A DNA stretch of 64,000 bases from the NCBI RefSeq assembly GCF_017573545.1, contig NZ_JAGEOK010000016.1:62001-126000 (forward strand), given 5' to 3'. Positions 56,234-64,000 of the stretch are shown here, piece after piece. Below the pieces are notes generated by a model. It saw nothing but the letters and a program-made list of their open reading frames with translations. It searched no databases and had not been told where the DNA came from. Positions within the stretch are counted from its first letter, which is position 1; each line of letters opens with the position of its first letter. Origin of the DNA: Actinomadura nitritigenes. GTDB taxonomy: Bacteria > Actinomycetota > Actinomycetes > Streptosporangiales > Streptosporangiaceae. The position numbers and the translations under genes are program-made.

Positions 56234-58348
56234 ATGACCTCCACGATCCAGGCCTCCCCGCCCGCCCACCGCACCCCGGACGGGTGGGGAGGCCGTCCCC
56301 GCCGGGTCCTGCGCCGCCTGTGGCGCGGACCCGCCGCCGACCCCGCCTGGGCGCGGCCCGCCCTGCTCGTCCTGCTCGCCGCGACCGCCGTGCTGTACCT
56401 GTGGGGCCTCGGCGCGTCCGGATGGGCCAACGCGTTCTACTCCGCCGCCGTCCAGGCCGGCGCCACCAGCTGGAAGGCGTTCTTCTTCGGCTCCTCCGAC
56501 GCCGCCAACGCCATCACCGTCGACAAGACGCCCGCCGCGCTGTGGCCGATGGAGATCGCCGCGCGGATCTTCGGGGTGAACTCCTGGAGCATCCTGGTCC
56601 CGCAGGCGCTGATCGGCGTCGCCACCGTCGCGACGCTGTACGCGGCGGTCCGGCGCCGGTTCCCCGCCTGGGCGGGGCTGCTGGCCGGGGCGGCGCTCGC
56701 CCTCACCCCGGTCGCCGCGCTGATGTTCCGGTTCAACAACCCCGACGCGCTGCTGGTGCTGCTGCTGACCGCCGGCGCCTACGCCACGCTCCGCGCCCAG
56801 GAGAACGCGAGCACCCGCTGGCTGCTGGCCGCCGCCGCGTTCGTCGGCACCGGGTTCCTGGCCAAGATGCTGCAGGCGTTCCTGGTCGTGCCGGTGTTCG
56901 CGCTGGTGTACCTCGCCACCGCGCCCGCACCCGTCCGGCGGCGGCTGTGGCAACTGGTCCTCGCCGGCGCCGCCCTGGTGGCGTCGGCCGGCTGGTGGGT
57001 GCTCGCCGTCGCGCTGGTGCCCGCCTCGTCCCGCCCCTACATCGGCGGATCCCAGCACGACTCCGTCCTGGAACTGGCGCTCGGCTACAACGGGATCGGC
57101 CGCCTCAACGGCGACGAGACCGGCGGCCTGGGCAACCTCAACCAGGACGCCGGCGTCGGCCGGATGTTCGGCGCCGCGATCGGCGGCCAGATCTCCTGGC
57201 TGCTGCCCGCGGCGCTGCTCCTGCTCGCCGCCGGCCTGTGGGCCACCCGCCGCGCGCCCCGCACCGACCCGGCCCGCGCCGCGCTGCTGGTGTGGGGCGG
57301 GTGGCTGCTGCTCACCGGCGCCGTCTTCAGCGAGATGCAGGGCATCTTCCACGAGTACTACACCGTCGCGCTCGCCCCCGCCGTCGCCGCCCTGGCCGGC
57401 ATCGGCGCCGCGCTGCTGTGGGAGCGGCGCCGCACCACCGAGGGCGCCGCGTTCCTGTCGGTGACGGTCGCCGTCACCGCCGTGTGGGCGTACGTGCTGC
57501 TGGGCCGCAGCCCCGGCTGGCACCCCTGGCTCGGCCCGGCGATCGTCGTGGCCGGGCTGGTCGCGGCCGCCGCGCTCGCCGGGGTCCGGCTGCTGCGCGG
57601 CCCGCTGCTGGCCGCCGTGCTGGTCCTGGCGGTCGCCGCGTCCCTCGCAGGACCCGCCGCGTACGCGGTGGAGACGGCAGGCACCCCCCACACCGGGGCG
57701 ATCGTCACCGCCGGTCCCCGCACATCCGGCGGCTTCGGGCCCGGACGCGGCGGACCGGGCGGGGCACCGGGCGGCGGGCGCGGCCCCGGCCGTGCAGGCG
57801 GCGGCTGGAACCGCGGCCAGGGGTTCGCGCCGCCGCAGGGCGGGCAGCCCGGCGCCGGCGTCCCCGGAGGCGGATCCGCCGGCCAGGGAAACGGGCAGCG
57901 CAACGGGCAGGGCGCTTCCCAGGGCACGGCGCCCGGCGGGTTCGGCGGCGCCGGCGGCGGCCCGGGCGGCCTGCTGAACGCCGGAACGCCCAGCGCGCAG
58001 GTCACCGCCGCGCTCAAGGCCGGCGCCGAGTCCTCCACCTGGGCGGCGGCCGCGGTCGGGTCCAACACCGCCGCCGGCTACCAGCTCGCCAGCGGCGAGC
58101 CGGTCATGGCGGTCGGCGGCTTCAACGGCACCGACCCCGCTCCCACCCTCGCGCGGTTCCAGCGGCTCGTCCGCCAGGGCAGGATCCACTACTTCGTCGG
58201 CGGCGGGATGACGATGGGCCGCGGCGGGAGCAGCGGCAGCGACGACGCCCAGGAGATCAGCGAATGGGTCGCGGCGAACTTCACGGCCGCGTCCGTCGGA
58301 GGCGTCACCCTGTACGACCTGTCGACCGGCGCGTCCGGAACGGCGTGA
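56234..58348 (+). CDS. GT39/PMT-type membrane glycosyltransferase (YkcB-like) 2
   Basis: A 704-residue paralogue of the preceding gene, same order of parts. ANAFYSAAVQAGATSWKAFF and DAANAITVDKTPAALW are followed by FRFNNPDALLVLLLTAGAYA and VGTGFLAKMLQAFLVVPVFA. The helix bundle ends near residue 485, and the Gly/Pro/Asn/Gln-rich linker (about 490-585) is longer and different. The C-terminal domain (SSTWAAAAVGS ... YFVGGGMTMG) is retained. It lies 18 bases after gene 1. The divergent linkers with conserved cores suggest duplication with different acceptors. Confidence 0.9.
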   Translation: MTSTIQASPPAHRTPDGWGGRPRRVLRRLWRGPAADPAWARPALLVLLAATAVLYLWGLGASGWANAFYSAAVQAGATSWKAFFFGSSDAANAITVDKTPAALWPMEIAARIFGVNSWSILVPQALIGVATVATLYAAVRRRFPAWAGLLAGAALALTPVAALMFRFNNPDALLVLLLTAGAYATLRAQENASTRWLLAAAAFVGTGFLAKMLQAFLVVPVFALVYLATAPAPVRRRLWQLVLAGAALVASAGWWVLAVALVPASSRPYIGGSQHDSVLELALGYNGIGRLNGDETGGLGNLNQDAGVGRMFGAAIGGQISWLLPAALLLLAAGLWATRRAPRTDPARAALLVWGGWLLLTGAVFSEMQGIFHEYYTVALAPAVAALAGIGAALLWERRRTTEGAAFLSVTVAVTAVWAYVLLGRSPGWHPWLGPAIVVAGLVAAAALAGVRLLRGPLLAAVLVLAVAASLAGPAAYAVETAGTPHTGAIVTAGPRTSGGFGPGRGGPGGAPGGGRGPGRAGGGWNRGQGFAPPQGGQPGAGVPGGGSAGQGNGQRNGQGASQGTAPGGFGGAGGGPGGLLNAGTPSAQVTAALKAGAESSTWAAAAVGSNTAAGYQLASGEPVMAVGGFNGTDPAPTLARFQRLVRQGRIHYFVGGGMTMGRGGSSGSDDAQEISEWVAANFTAASVGGVTLYDLSTGASGTA

Positions 58349-58453
58349 CCCGCGGGCCGGTGGATCGCGTGACCCGCGCCGCAAGGGCCCGCGGGTTCCG
58401 TGATGTACTCGGAAAGGAGACCGCAGCGACCCGACGACAGGGAGTGATCACCG

Positions 58454-58753
58454 ATGGCCGACACGCTCGACGACGCCGCCGTCGCCGACCGCCTGCGCGA
58501 CCTGCCCGCCTGGAGCCGGCACGGCGACGAGATCCGCCGGGAGGTGAAGGCGCCGTCGTTCCCGGAGGGGATCGCGGTGGTCGACGAGGTCGCCAGGGCC
58601 GCCGAGGACGCCGACCACCACCCCGACATCGACATCCGGTGGCGGACCCTGACGTTCGCGCTGTCCACCCACAGCGCCGGCGGCCTGACCGGCAAGGACT
58701 TCGACCTCGCCGCGGTGATCGACCGGATCGCCGCCCGGCACGGCGCCGAGTAG
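58454..58753 (+). CDS. phhB: pterin-4a-carbinolamine dehydratase
   Basis: A 99-residue 4a-hydroxytetrahydrobiopterin dehydratase, recycling the pterin cofactor of aromatic amino-acid hydroxylases. The active-site motif is complete: HHPDIDIRWRTLTFALSTHS, then GLTGKDFDLA. No phenylalanine hydroxylase is nearby; some family members act as coactivators or in molybdopterin metabolism. It follows a GGGAGTGATC site. A LOG-like gene follows six bases later. Confidence 0.94.
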   Translation: MADTLDDAAVADRLRDLPAWSRHGDEIRREVKAPSFPEGIAVVDEVARAAEDADHHPDIDIRWRTLTFALSTHSAGGLTGKDFDLAAVIDRIAARHGAE

Positions 58754-58759
58754 CCGGCC

Positions 58760-59233
58760 GTGGCCGTCCAGGTGGCGGTGTGCGGCCCGGCCGAGTGCAC
58801 CGAACGGGACTGGGACCGCGCCCACGAGACCGGCCGGCTGCTCGCCGGCCGCGGCGCGGTGCTGATCTGCGGCGGGCACGGCGGCGTCATGGCCGCCGCC
58901 GCGGCCGGCGCCCGCTCGGCCGGCGGGACCGTGGTCGGGGTGCTGCCCGCCGCCGACCGGTCCGCCGCCGGCCCCGACCTGACGGTCGTGCTGCCGACCG
59001 GCCTCGGCCAGGCCCGCAACAACGTGATCGTCAACGCCGCCGACGCCGTCATCGTCGTCGGCGGGTCCTGGGGGACGCTGTCGGAGCTGGCGCTGGCGAT
59101 GCGCGCCGGGCGGGCCCCGGTCGTGCAGCTCGGCGGCTGGCTGGTCCACGACGAGGACGGCCGGCCCGTCGCCGGGATCGTGCACGCCACCGACCCCGCC
59201 GACGCCCTCCGGGCCACCGGCCTGTGGGACTGA
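58760..59233 (+). CDS. LOG/TIGR00725-like nucleotide-binding protein
   Basis: A 157-residue Rossmann protein of the SLOG/TIGR00725 type. It shows LICGGHGGVMAAAAAGARSA, then VVLPTGLGQARNNVIVNAA and VVGGSWGTLSELALAM. The canonical LOG phosphoribohydrolase motif PGGxGTxxE appears as GGSWGTLSE, so the Glu is kept but the first Gly-rich turn differs; cytokinin-type activity is doubtful. GTG start. It is probably co-transcribed with the dehydratase. Confidence 0.85.
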   Translation: MAVQVAVCGPAECTERDWDRAHETGRLLAGRGAVLICGGHGGVMAAAAAGARSAGGTVVGVLPAADRSAAGPDLTVVLPTGLGQARNNVIVNAADAVIVVGGSWGTLSELALAMRAGRAPVVQLGGWLVHDEDGRPVAGIVHATDPADALRATGLWD

Positions 59234-59279
59234 CCCGCCCAGGCCCGCGCGGGCCCGGCCCGCGCCCGCCCGAGGCGGG

Positions 59280-60065
59280 TCAGTGGACGGAGAAGCCGCC
59301 GTCCACGAAGATCGCCTGCCCGGTGACGTAGGACGCCGACGGCGACGCCAGGAACACCGCCGCGCCCGCGAAGTCCTCGGCCAGGCCGTTGCGGCCGGTC
59401 ATCGTCCGCGCGGCGAGCGCCTCCACCCGCGCCGGGTCGTCCTGCAGCCGCGCGTTCAACGGCGTCAGGACGAAGCCCGGGACGAGGGTGTTGGCGGTGA
59501 CGCCCCGCGCCGACCACGCCTCCGCCTGCGAGCGGGCCAGCGCGACCAGCCCCGCCTTCGACACCCCGTAGGCGCCGCTGGTGACGAACGCCCGGAACGC
59601 CTGCTGCGAGGCGATGTGGATCAGCCGCCCGTACCCGCGCTCGGCCATCCCCGGCCCGAACCGCTGCCCGAGCAGGAACGGGGCGTCCAGGTTCACCGCC
59701 ATCGTCGCGTCCCACACGTCCTCGCCGAGCTCGTCCATCGGTGGCCGCAGGTTGATCCCGGCCGCGTTGACCAGCACGTCGGGCTCGCCGAACGGCTCCG
59801 CCATGGCCCGCGCCGCCCCCGCGACGCCGTCGCGGGACCCGAGGTCGGCGCTCACCCATGCCGCCCGGCACCCGTGCGACTCCAGCTCCCGGACGGTGCC
59901 GGCGAGTTCGGGCTCGCGCCGCGCGACCACGACGACGGACGCGCCCGCCCGCGCCAGCGCGACCGCGATGGCCCGCCCGATCCCCGAGCTGCCGCCGGTC
60001 ACCACGGCCGTCCTGCCCTCCAGCGAGAACAGCCCGGACAGGTACGACGCCGTTTGATCGATCAT
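59280..60065 (-). CDS. SDR family NAD(P)-dependent oxidoreductase
   Basis: A 261-residue classical short-chain dehydrogenase. The cofactor motif is VVTGGSSGIGRAIA, NAAG follows (VNAAGINLRPP), and the catalytic set is S-Y-K in IHIASQQAFRAF and YGVSKAGL. The sequence resembles gluconate-5-dehydrogenase-type enzymes (SLEGRTAVVTGG start, PGFVLTPLNA). ATG 60065 is the start. Substrate not fixed by context; the gene behind it on the same strand is an esterase. Confidence 0.9.
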   Translation of the reverse strand: MIDQTASYLSGLFSLEGRTAVVTGGSSGIGRAIAVALARAGASVVVVARREPELAGTVRELESHGCRAAWVSADLGSRDGVAGAARAMAEPFGEPDVLVNAAGINLRPPMDELGEDVWDATMAVNLDAPFLLGQRFGPGMAERGYGRLIHIASQQAFRAFVTSGAYGVSKAGLVALARSQAEAWSARGVTANTLVPGFVLTPLNARLQDDPARVEALAARTMTGRNGLAEDFAGAAVFLASPSASYVTGQAIFVDGGFSVH

Positions 60066-60104
60066 GTACGGAAGCCTACGGGGTGGCGGGCGCCGGCGGT
60101 GGGC

Positions 60105-61136
60105 TCAAGGCGCGAGGCGGTGGGCCAGCCAGGCGAGGGCCTGCGGGTGGCGGTACTCGATCGCCATATGGCCCGCCTCGAAGAGCTCGAACCGCACGGT
60201 GTCCTCGGGCACGCCCGCCTGCCGCACCGCTTCGCGGAAGGCCAGGGCGCCGAGGTCGAGGAACCACTCGTCGCGGGTCCCCGCGTCGATCCAGATCGCG
60301 CGCATGGACCGCAGCGCCTCGGCGTGCGCGGGCGCCATCCGGACGGGGTCCCAGCGTAGCCAGCGCTCCCAGACCTCGGGCCGCAGCGCCCCGGTGACGG
60401 GGTCGAACGGCAGCAGCGGCGTGCCGTCGGCGTCCGGCGAGAAGCACGCCGACACCGCGAGGATCTCCAGCAGCCGCAGGTCCTCCTCCTTGGTGAAGGC
60501 GACGCGGGAGCGGAAGTCGCGCCACCAGGCGAAGATGTCGCCGTCGTAGGCGCGCAGATGCCGGACGGCCCGCAGGAAGTGCGGGATGTACTGGGCCTCG
60601 GACAGGGCGTCGCCCGAGTGGGTAGCGAACGCGCCGAACAGGTCGGGGCGCAGCATCGAGGTGACCATGGCGCCGAGCCCTCCGCTGGACTTGCCCGCGA
60701 CCGCGCGGTGGTCGCGGTCGGCGAGCGTCCGGTAGCGGGCGTCGACCCACGGGACGACCTCCTCGCACAGGTAGGAGTGGTAGGGGCCGGTTCCGGCGGA
60801 GTCGACGTACTGGCTGCCGCCGTAGGTGGTCCAGGCGTCCACGAACACCAGGATCATCGGCGGCGCCTCACCGCGGGCGAACAGCGCGTCGGTGGCGACG
60901 GGCACCGAGGTGCGGAAGGCGCCGGGCTGGTTGCTCCAGGCCGGGAGCGTGCCGGCGAAGCCGAGCAGCATGTAGACGGCCAGGTAGCGGCGATCGGGCT
61001 CGTCGTCGTAGCCGGGGGGCGTGTACACCCACAGCGGCCTGCTGTGCGGGTCCCCGAGGGGGTTGCCGCGCAGCAGCCGGCTGTCGATGGTGCGTTCGTC
61101 GATCCGGCCGGCGAATCCGGGGGGCCACAGGGGCAT
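60105..61136 (-). CDS. esterase family alpha/beta hydrolase (Fes/EstA-like)
   Basis: A 343-residue hydrolase of the enterochelin-esterase/antigen-85-like esterase group. The nucleophile Ser is in VAGKSSGGLGAM, the acidic residue in WIDAGTRDEWFLD, and the His in FEAGHMAIEYRHPQA. Start segment PLWVYTPPGYDDEPDRRYLA is typical. No signal peptide is seen. It is divergent from a MarR gene over a perfect palindrome, so the MarR protein probably controls it. Confidence 0.88.
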   Translation of the reverse strand: MPLWPPGFAGRIDERTIDSRLLRGNPLGDPHSRPLWVYTPPGYDDEPDRRYLAVYMLLGFAGTLPAWSNQPGAFRTSVPVATDALFARGEAPPMILVFVDAWTTYGGSQYVDSAGTGPYHSYLCEEVVPWVDARYRTLADRDHRAVAGKSSGGLGAMVTSMLRPDLFGAFATHSGDALSEAQYIPHFLRAVRHLRAYDGDIFAWWRDFRSRVAFTKEEDLRLLEILAVSACFSPDADGTPLLPFDPVTGALRPEVWERWLRWDPVRMAPAHAEALRSMRAIWIDAGTRDEWFLDLGALAFREAVRQAGVPEDTVRFELFEAGHMAIEYRHPQALAWLAHRLAP

Positions 61137-61169
61137 GGGGGAGTCCTCACTCTCTGTTATTACGAAAAC

Positions 61170-61191
61170 ATACTATCTGAAAAGATAGTAT
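61170..61191. promoter_or_regulatory. MarR-type palindrome
   Basis: ATACTATCT-GAAA-AGATAGTAT is perfect, with nine-base arms, ten bases before the MarR start and 33 from the esterase start, in an AT-rich pocket. Confidence 0.88.
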
Positions 61192-61200
61192 CTTTGCGGT

Positions 61201-61725
61201 GTGGAGGACTCGATCGACCGGCACATCGCCTACTGGTCCCGGGAACTGGCGGACCTCGACCCCGACGTCGAGGGCGCGATCACCCGGATGCAGACCCTCG
61301 TCGCGCTCCTGCGGCGGCGCCGCGAGGCCGCGCTCAAGGCGCGCCGCCTCAAAGGCTGGGAGTACGACGTCCTCTGGCGGCTCCGCTCCGCCGGACCGCC
61401 CTACCAGGCCACGCCCACCTGGCTCGCCCAGGCGCTGGACGCCCACCCCGCCACCCTCACCAGCAGGCTCGACCGGCTGGAGGAATCGGGGTATCTCACC
61501 CGCGCGCACGACCCGTCCGACCGGCGGCGCCTCCTGGTCGCGCTCACCGACAAGGGCCATGCCGCGTGGGAGGCCACCATCGGCGACCAGGCCGCCGCCG
61601 AGCACGCGCTGCTCGCACCCCTGACCGGCGACGAGCTCGCGCAGCTCTCCGCCCTGCTCCGCAAGGTCGCCGCGGCCGCCGAGGCCGAGGGACCGCCGCT
61701 GATGCCGCCCGTCGAACGCCCCTGA
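61201..61725 (+). CDS. MarR family regulator
   Basis: A 174-residue MarR-type regulator. The winged helix shows YDVLWRLRSAGPPYQATPTWLAQ (only the helix-turn-helix core LAQALDAHPATLTSRLDRLE is decisive), then ESGYLTRAHDPSDRRRLLVALT, the wing with the DxRxxR motif. It starts with GTG, possibly leaderless or with a poor site. The palindrome directly upstream is the likely operator for both itself and the divergent esterase. Confidence 0.92.
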   Translation: MEDSIDRHIAYWSRELADLDPDVEGAITRMQTLVALLRRRREAALKARRLKGWEYDVLWRLRSAGPPYQATPTWLAQALDAHPATLTSRLDRLEESGYLTRAHDPSDRRRLLVALTDKGHAAWEATIGDQAAAEHALLAPLTGDELAQLSALLRKVAAAAEAEGPPLMPPVERP

Positions 61726-61779
61726 CCCCACCGCGGCGCGGGACGCGGGTCAAGAGGGGCAGGGGTGGTCAGAAGGTGG

Positions 61780-62628
61780 TCAGGAGGTCAGGAGCCGGGC
61801 GCGCAGCGCCGCGATGGTCGCGTCGCTGAGGCCCAGGCCCTTGTGGACGTAGCCGTCGAAGCCCCCGTAGACGTTGTCGACCTCGTGGAACGCCTCGTCC
61901 AGCCACGACGACTCCACCGCGTCCGGCCGGCCGAGGTAGGTGTTGCTGGCCAGATAGTCCTGGTAGACCGTCGCCTTCGGGACGCCGAGGAGCGTCAGCA
62001 GCACCGCCGCGCCCCAGCCGGTGCGGTCCTTGCCGGCGGTGCAGTGGAACACCGTCGCGCCCGGGTTGGCCGCGATGGACGTCAGCAGGTCGCGGTAGGC
62101 GCGGCTCGCGCCGCTGAAGTCCACCATGAACGGGTAGGCGATCGACTGCCCGATGTCGGACGACCCGGTGATCAGGCCCATCAGGAACCCGTACAGCAGG
62201 CTGCCCAGCGCCGGGTCGGCGAAGGAGATGCCGTGCGTCAGGTCCTCCACGTCGGCGACCTTGTAGGCGATCCCTGCGGGCAGCCGGTCCGGGTCGTCCG
62301 AGCGCTCCTTGGCGTTGCGCAGGTCCACGTCCAGGGTGATCCCGAGGCTCAGCAGCGTCTGCTGGTCGGCGTCCGACAGGTTCGCCAGCGAGTTGGACCG
62401 GTAGACGACACCGCTGCGGACGTGATGGCCGTCGGCGGTCGCGTAGCCGCCCAGGTCGCGGAAGTTGGCGGCCGTCGCCAGCCGCGGCGCCGCGGAGAGC
62501 GACGCGGCGGCCGGCGCGGAGGCGGCGGGCGCCCGCGCGGGGACGTCCGCCAGGGCGGGGGGCGCGGTCAGCGCGCAGGCCAGCAGCGCGGTGCCGAGCA
62601 GGACTCCGGACGTGCGGGGGGTGCGCAT
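61780..62628 (-). CDS. secreted tyrosine/dual-specificity phosphatase
   Basis: A 282-residue exported phosphatase. A signal peptide (about 1-28, ending PPALA-D) precedes an Ala/Pro-rich spacer. The catalytic loop HCTAGKDRTG (Cys nucleophile, Arg) and the upstream NFRDLGGY and DVDLRNAKERSDDPD segments are those of MptpB/LipA-like PTPs (PF13350). Such enzymes may dephosphorylate proteins or phosphoinositides; the extracellular target is unknown. It stands alone. Confidence 0.92.
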   Translation of the reverse strand: MRTPRTSGVLLGTALLACALTAPPALADVPARAPAASAPAAASLSAAPRLATAANFRDLGGYATADGHHVRSGVVYRSNSLANLSDADQQTLLSLGITLDVDLRNAKERSDDPDRLPAGIAYKVADVEDLTHGISFADPALGSLLYGFLMGLITGSSDIGQSIAYPFMVDFSGASRAYRDLLTSIAANPGATVFHCTAGKDRTGWGAAVLLTLLGVPKATVYQDYLASNTYLGRPDAVESSWLDEAFHEVDNVYGGFDGYVHKGLGLSDATIAALRARLLTS

Positions 62629-62777
62629 GGCGGTCCTCGAAGGGCGGGGGAGAGGGGGACGCCCGTCATCATGCAGGCCCGCCCGACGGCGATGAACTGG
62701 TGAGCCCTCAAAACTTCCCGGCGATCATTGTGCGGGGCGACAACGGGCGCCGCCCGGCCCGTCCCTAAGGTGGGGGC

Positions 62778-63248
62778 ATGGCTCCTTCGATCGCCACCGC
62801 GAACCGCGTCGAACGCTCCGAACTGCTGGAATTCCTGCGGCCCCGGCACCGCGCGCTGATCGCCACCACGCGCGCCGACGGCCGCCCGCAGCTGTCACCG
62901 GTCACCTGCGGCGTCGACGGCGAGGGACGCGTCGTGGTGTCCACCTACCCCGAGCGCGTCAAGGCCCGCAACGCCCGCCGCGACCCGCGGGTGTCGCTGT
63001 GCGTGCTGTCCGACGACTGGGACGGCCCCTACGTGCAGGTCGACGGCACCGCCGAGGTCCTCGACATGCCCGACGCCGCCGACGCCCTGGTCGACTACTA
63101 CCGCTGCATCGCCGGCGAGCACCCCGACTGGGACGAGTACCGCGAGGCGATGCGACGCCAGGACAAGTCCCTCATCCGCGTCACCATCGACCGCTGGGGC
63201 CCGATCGCGACCGGCGGCTTCCCCGCCCGCCTCGCCCCCACCGACTGA
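62778..63248 (+). CDS. PPOX-class F420/FMN-dependent oxidoreductase
   Basis: A 156-residue split-barrel flavin/deazaflavin enzyme. It shows LEFLRPRHRALIATTRADGR, PQLSPVTCGVDGEGRVVVST, VKARNARRDPRVSLCVLSDD and the tail VTIDRWGPIATGGFP. The size, the RVKxxNxxRDPRVSL block and the end fit Rv1155-like PPOX-F420 proteins. F420 binding is likely, because actinomycetes make F420. No fixed substrate. Confidence 0.9.
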   Translation: MAPSIATANRVERSELLEFLRPRHRALIATTRADGRPQLSPVTCGVDGEGRVVVSTYPERVKARNARRDPRVSLCVLSDDWDGPYVQVDGTAEVLDMPDAADALVDYYRCIAGEHPDWDEYREAMRRQDKSLIRVTIDRWGPIATGGFPARLAPTD

Positions 63249-63581
63249 CCACCGGCCCGCGCGTGCCCGGACCGCCTTCCTGACGAACTGTGGAGCTTCC
63301 GCTTCCCCGGCGCCGAGGAGACCACGCAGCTCGGCTCGCCGATGGCCGTCGCCGGCGGACGCGTCTACACCCTGACCAGCGACCACGGCGGCGAGATCGT
63401 CGACCACGTCAACGTCAACGACGCCCGGACCGGGGCACTGCTGGCCCGGGTGCCGCCCGCGCTTCCCCGCCCCGATCACCTGTACGGCATCCGCACCGCC
63501 GCCGACGGCGTCCTGGTCCTCACCGACGACCTCGCCCCCACCCCGACCCCGAACAAGACCGTCGTGCTCGGCGACGGCTGA
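63249..63581 (+). pseudogene. remnant of a beta-propeller-like gene
   Basis: A frame stays open from the PPOX stop to TGA 63581 with no start codon before ATG 63342. The translation begins DELWSFRFPGAEET and continues GSPMAVAGGRVYTLTSDHGG, ARTGALLARVPP and YGIRTAADGVLVLTDDLAP. These are PQQ/WD-type blade repeats (GxVYxL, DxxTG). About 1.3-1.5 blades remain, far less than a propeller, so it is the 3' end of a deleted gene. The ATG could in principle express 79 residues. Confidence 0.6.
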
Positions 63582-63603
63582 CGGCCGTCGCCCACCGGCC
63601 CCG

Positions 63604-64000
63604 TCAGCTCGCGACGGCGCGCTCGGCCTCGCGAGCGGGCGCGGCGAGGGAGCGGCGCAGGAACTCGGCGGTGACCGAACCCGTCGCGTCCGCCAGCGCC
63701 GCCGGGGTGCCCTCGAACACCACGCGGCCGCCGCGCCGGCCGCCGCCCGGCCCGAGGTCCACCACCCAGTCGGCGTGCTTGACCACCGCCAGGTCGTGCT
63801 CGACGACGATGACGGTGTTCCCGGCGTCCACCAGCCGGTCCAGCAGCGCCAGCAGCCCGGCGACGTCGTCGGTGTGCAGGCCGGTCGTCGGCTCGTCCAA
63901 CAGGTACAGCTGGCCGGTGCGGTGCAGCCGCGCCGCCAGCTTCACCCGCTGCCGCTCCCCGCCCGACAGCGACGACAGCGAGCGGCCGAGCGCCATGTGG
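63604..64000 (-). CDS. UvrA-like ABC ATPase, C-terminal part (cut by window edge)
   Basis: The C-terminal ABC half of a UvrA-type protein, entering from beyond the window. Visible parts are LSSLSGGERQRVKLAARL (signature), LYLLDEPTTGLHTDDV (Walker B and D-loop), VIVVEHDLAVVKHADWVVDL (H-switch), GGRRGGRVVFEGTP and a short tail. The internal ATG at 63996 is not a gene start. The tail after FEGTP is only about 35 residues, as in UvrA paralogues rather than housekeeping UvrA. It is not the same gene copy as the one at 4073-6430. Confidence 0.88.
   Translation of the reverse strand, partial: HMALGRSLSSLSGGERQRVKLAARLHRTGQLYLLDEPTTGLHTDDVAGLLALLDRLVDAGNTVIVVEHDLAVVKHADWVVDLGPGGGRRGGRVVFEGTPAALADATGSVTAEFLRRSLAAPAREAERAVAS

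Noticed and set aside
53150..58384. A 1744-codon minus-strand frame opposite the glycosyltransferases
   Set aside because: Low-complexity Ala/Gly/Gln translation complementary to confident membrane-enzyme genes.
59233..59280. Terminator after the LOG-like gene
   Set aside because: The stretch is so uniformly GC that many alternative pairings exist and none stands out.

Overview
The window looks like chromosomal DNA from a high-GC, mycelial-type actinomycete. The sequence is strongly GC-rich, with GTG/TTG starts and heavy ATGA stop/start overlaps. It carries Actinobacteria-typical genes: RbpA, a DUF574 methyltransferase, a polyprenol-phosphomannose synthase beside Lnt, a PAS-GAF-SpoIIE phosphatase, and many TetR-family regulators. 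The Thermomonosporaceae/Streptosporangiales area is a reasonable guess, but it rests on gene content only. I see no phage, plasmid, insertion sequence or CRISPR array.

Layout. 1-6.5 kb: DUF2252 protein, PP2C-type phosphatase, DUF574 methyltransferase and a short UvrA-like ATPase. 6.5-11.2 kb: a two-gene membrane operon (DUF4239 plus a Pro-rich anchored protein), then the divergent coenzyme-B12 operon kamD-kamE-kal. 11.2-15.5 kb: a 650-base leader region, Lnt, Ppm, FxsA and convergent RbpA. 15.6-20.2 kb: a ClpP and a Phd-type antitoxin sharing a palindromic control region, then GDPD, EF-hand protein, TetR and a DHA2 exporter. 20.3-27.5 kb, minus strand: an MFS exporter open in frame into a methyltransferase, two RNA-methyltransferase-like genes, and a MoxR-DUF58-VWA operon. 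27.6-35.6 kb: DUF885 protein, a small zinc-ribbon protein, an HSL-type esterase, an Erm rRNA methyltransferase with an elaborate leader, a FAD monooxygenase/TetR divergent pair and an aldehyde dehydrogenase.

35.7-36.9 kb is the most unusual stretch. A promoter and a 21-codon peptide rich in Arg and Cys codons are followed by a hairpin, tRNA-Cys(GCA), tRNA-Arg(CCG) and a KxDG nucleotidyltransferase resembling RLIG1/DUF5565 RNA ligases. 36.9-46.9 kb is a mosaic of small regulator-plus-enzyme units: TetX-like monooxygenase/TetR, methyltransferase, ArsR/oxidoreductase, a haem-oxygenase-fold enzyme, DUF4180/HTH, a P-loop kinase, and TetR/DrrAB-like ABC exporter. 47-64 kb holds GNAT-RsgA with a leader peptide, an Ala-rich protein, a two-component system followed by a YkcC/YkcB-like glycosyltransferase operon, pterin dehydratase, a LOG-like protein, SDR, esterase/MarR, a secreted phosphatase, a PPOX-type oxidoreductase, a propeller remnant and the end of a second UvrA-like gene.

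Three themes recur. First, drug-tolerance functions are dense: Erm, TetX-like and FAD monooxygenases, DHA2/MFS/ABC exporters and short UvrA-like proteins. Second, regulators sit beside clear dyad operators, several in tandem with helical phasing. Third, short leader peptides precede erm, the tRNA/RNA-ligase cluster, rsgA and the MFS-methyltransferase gene. Family assignments come from recognising motifs in the translations; no database search was run.
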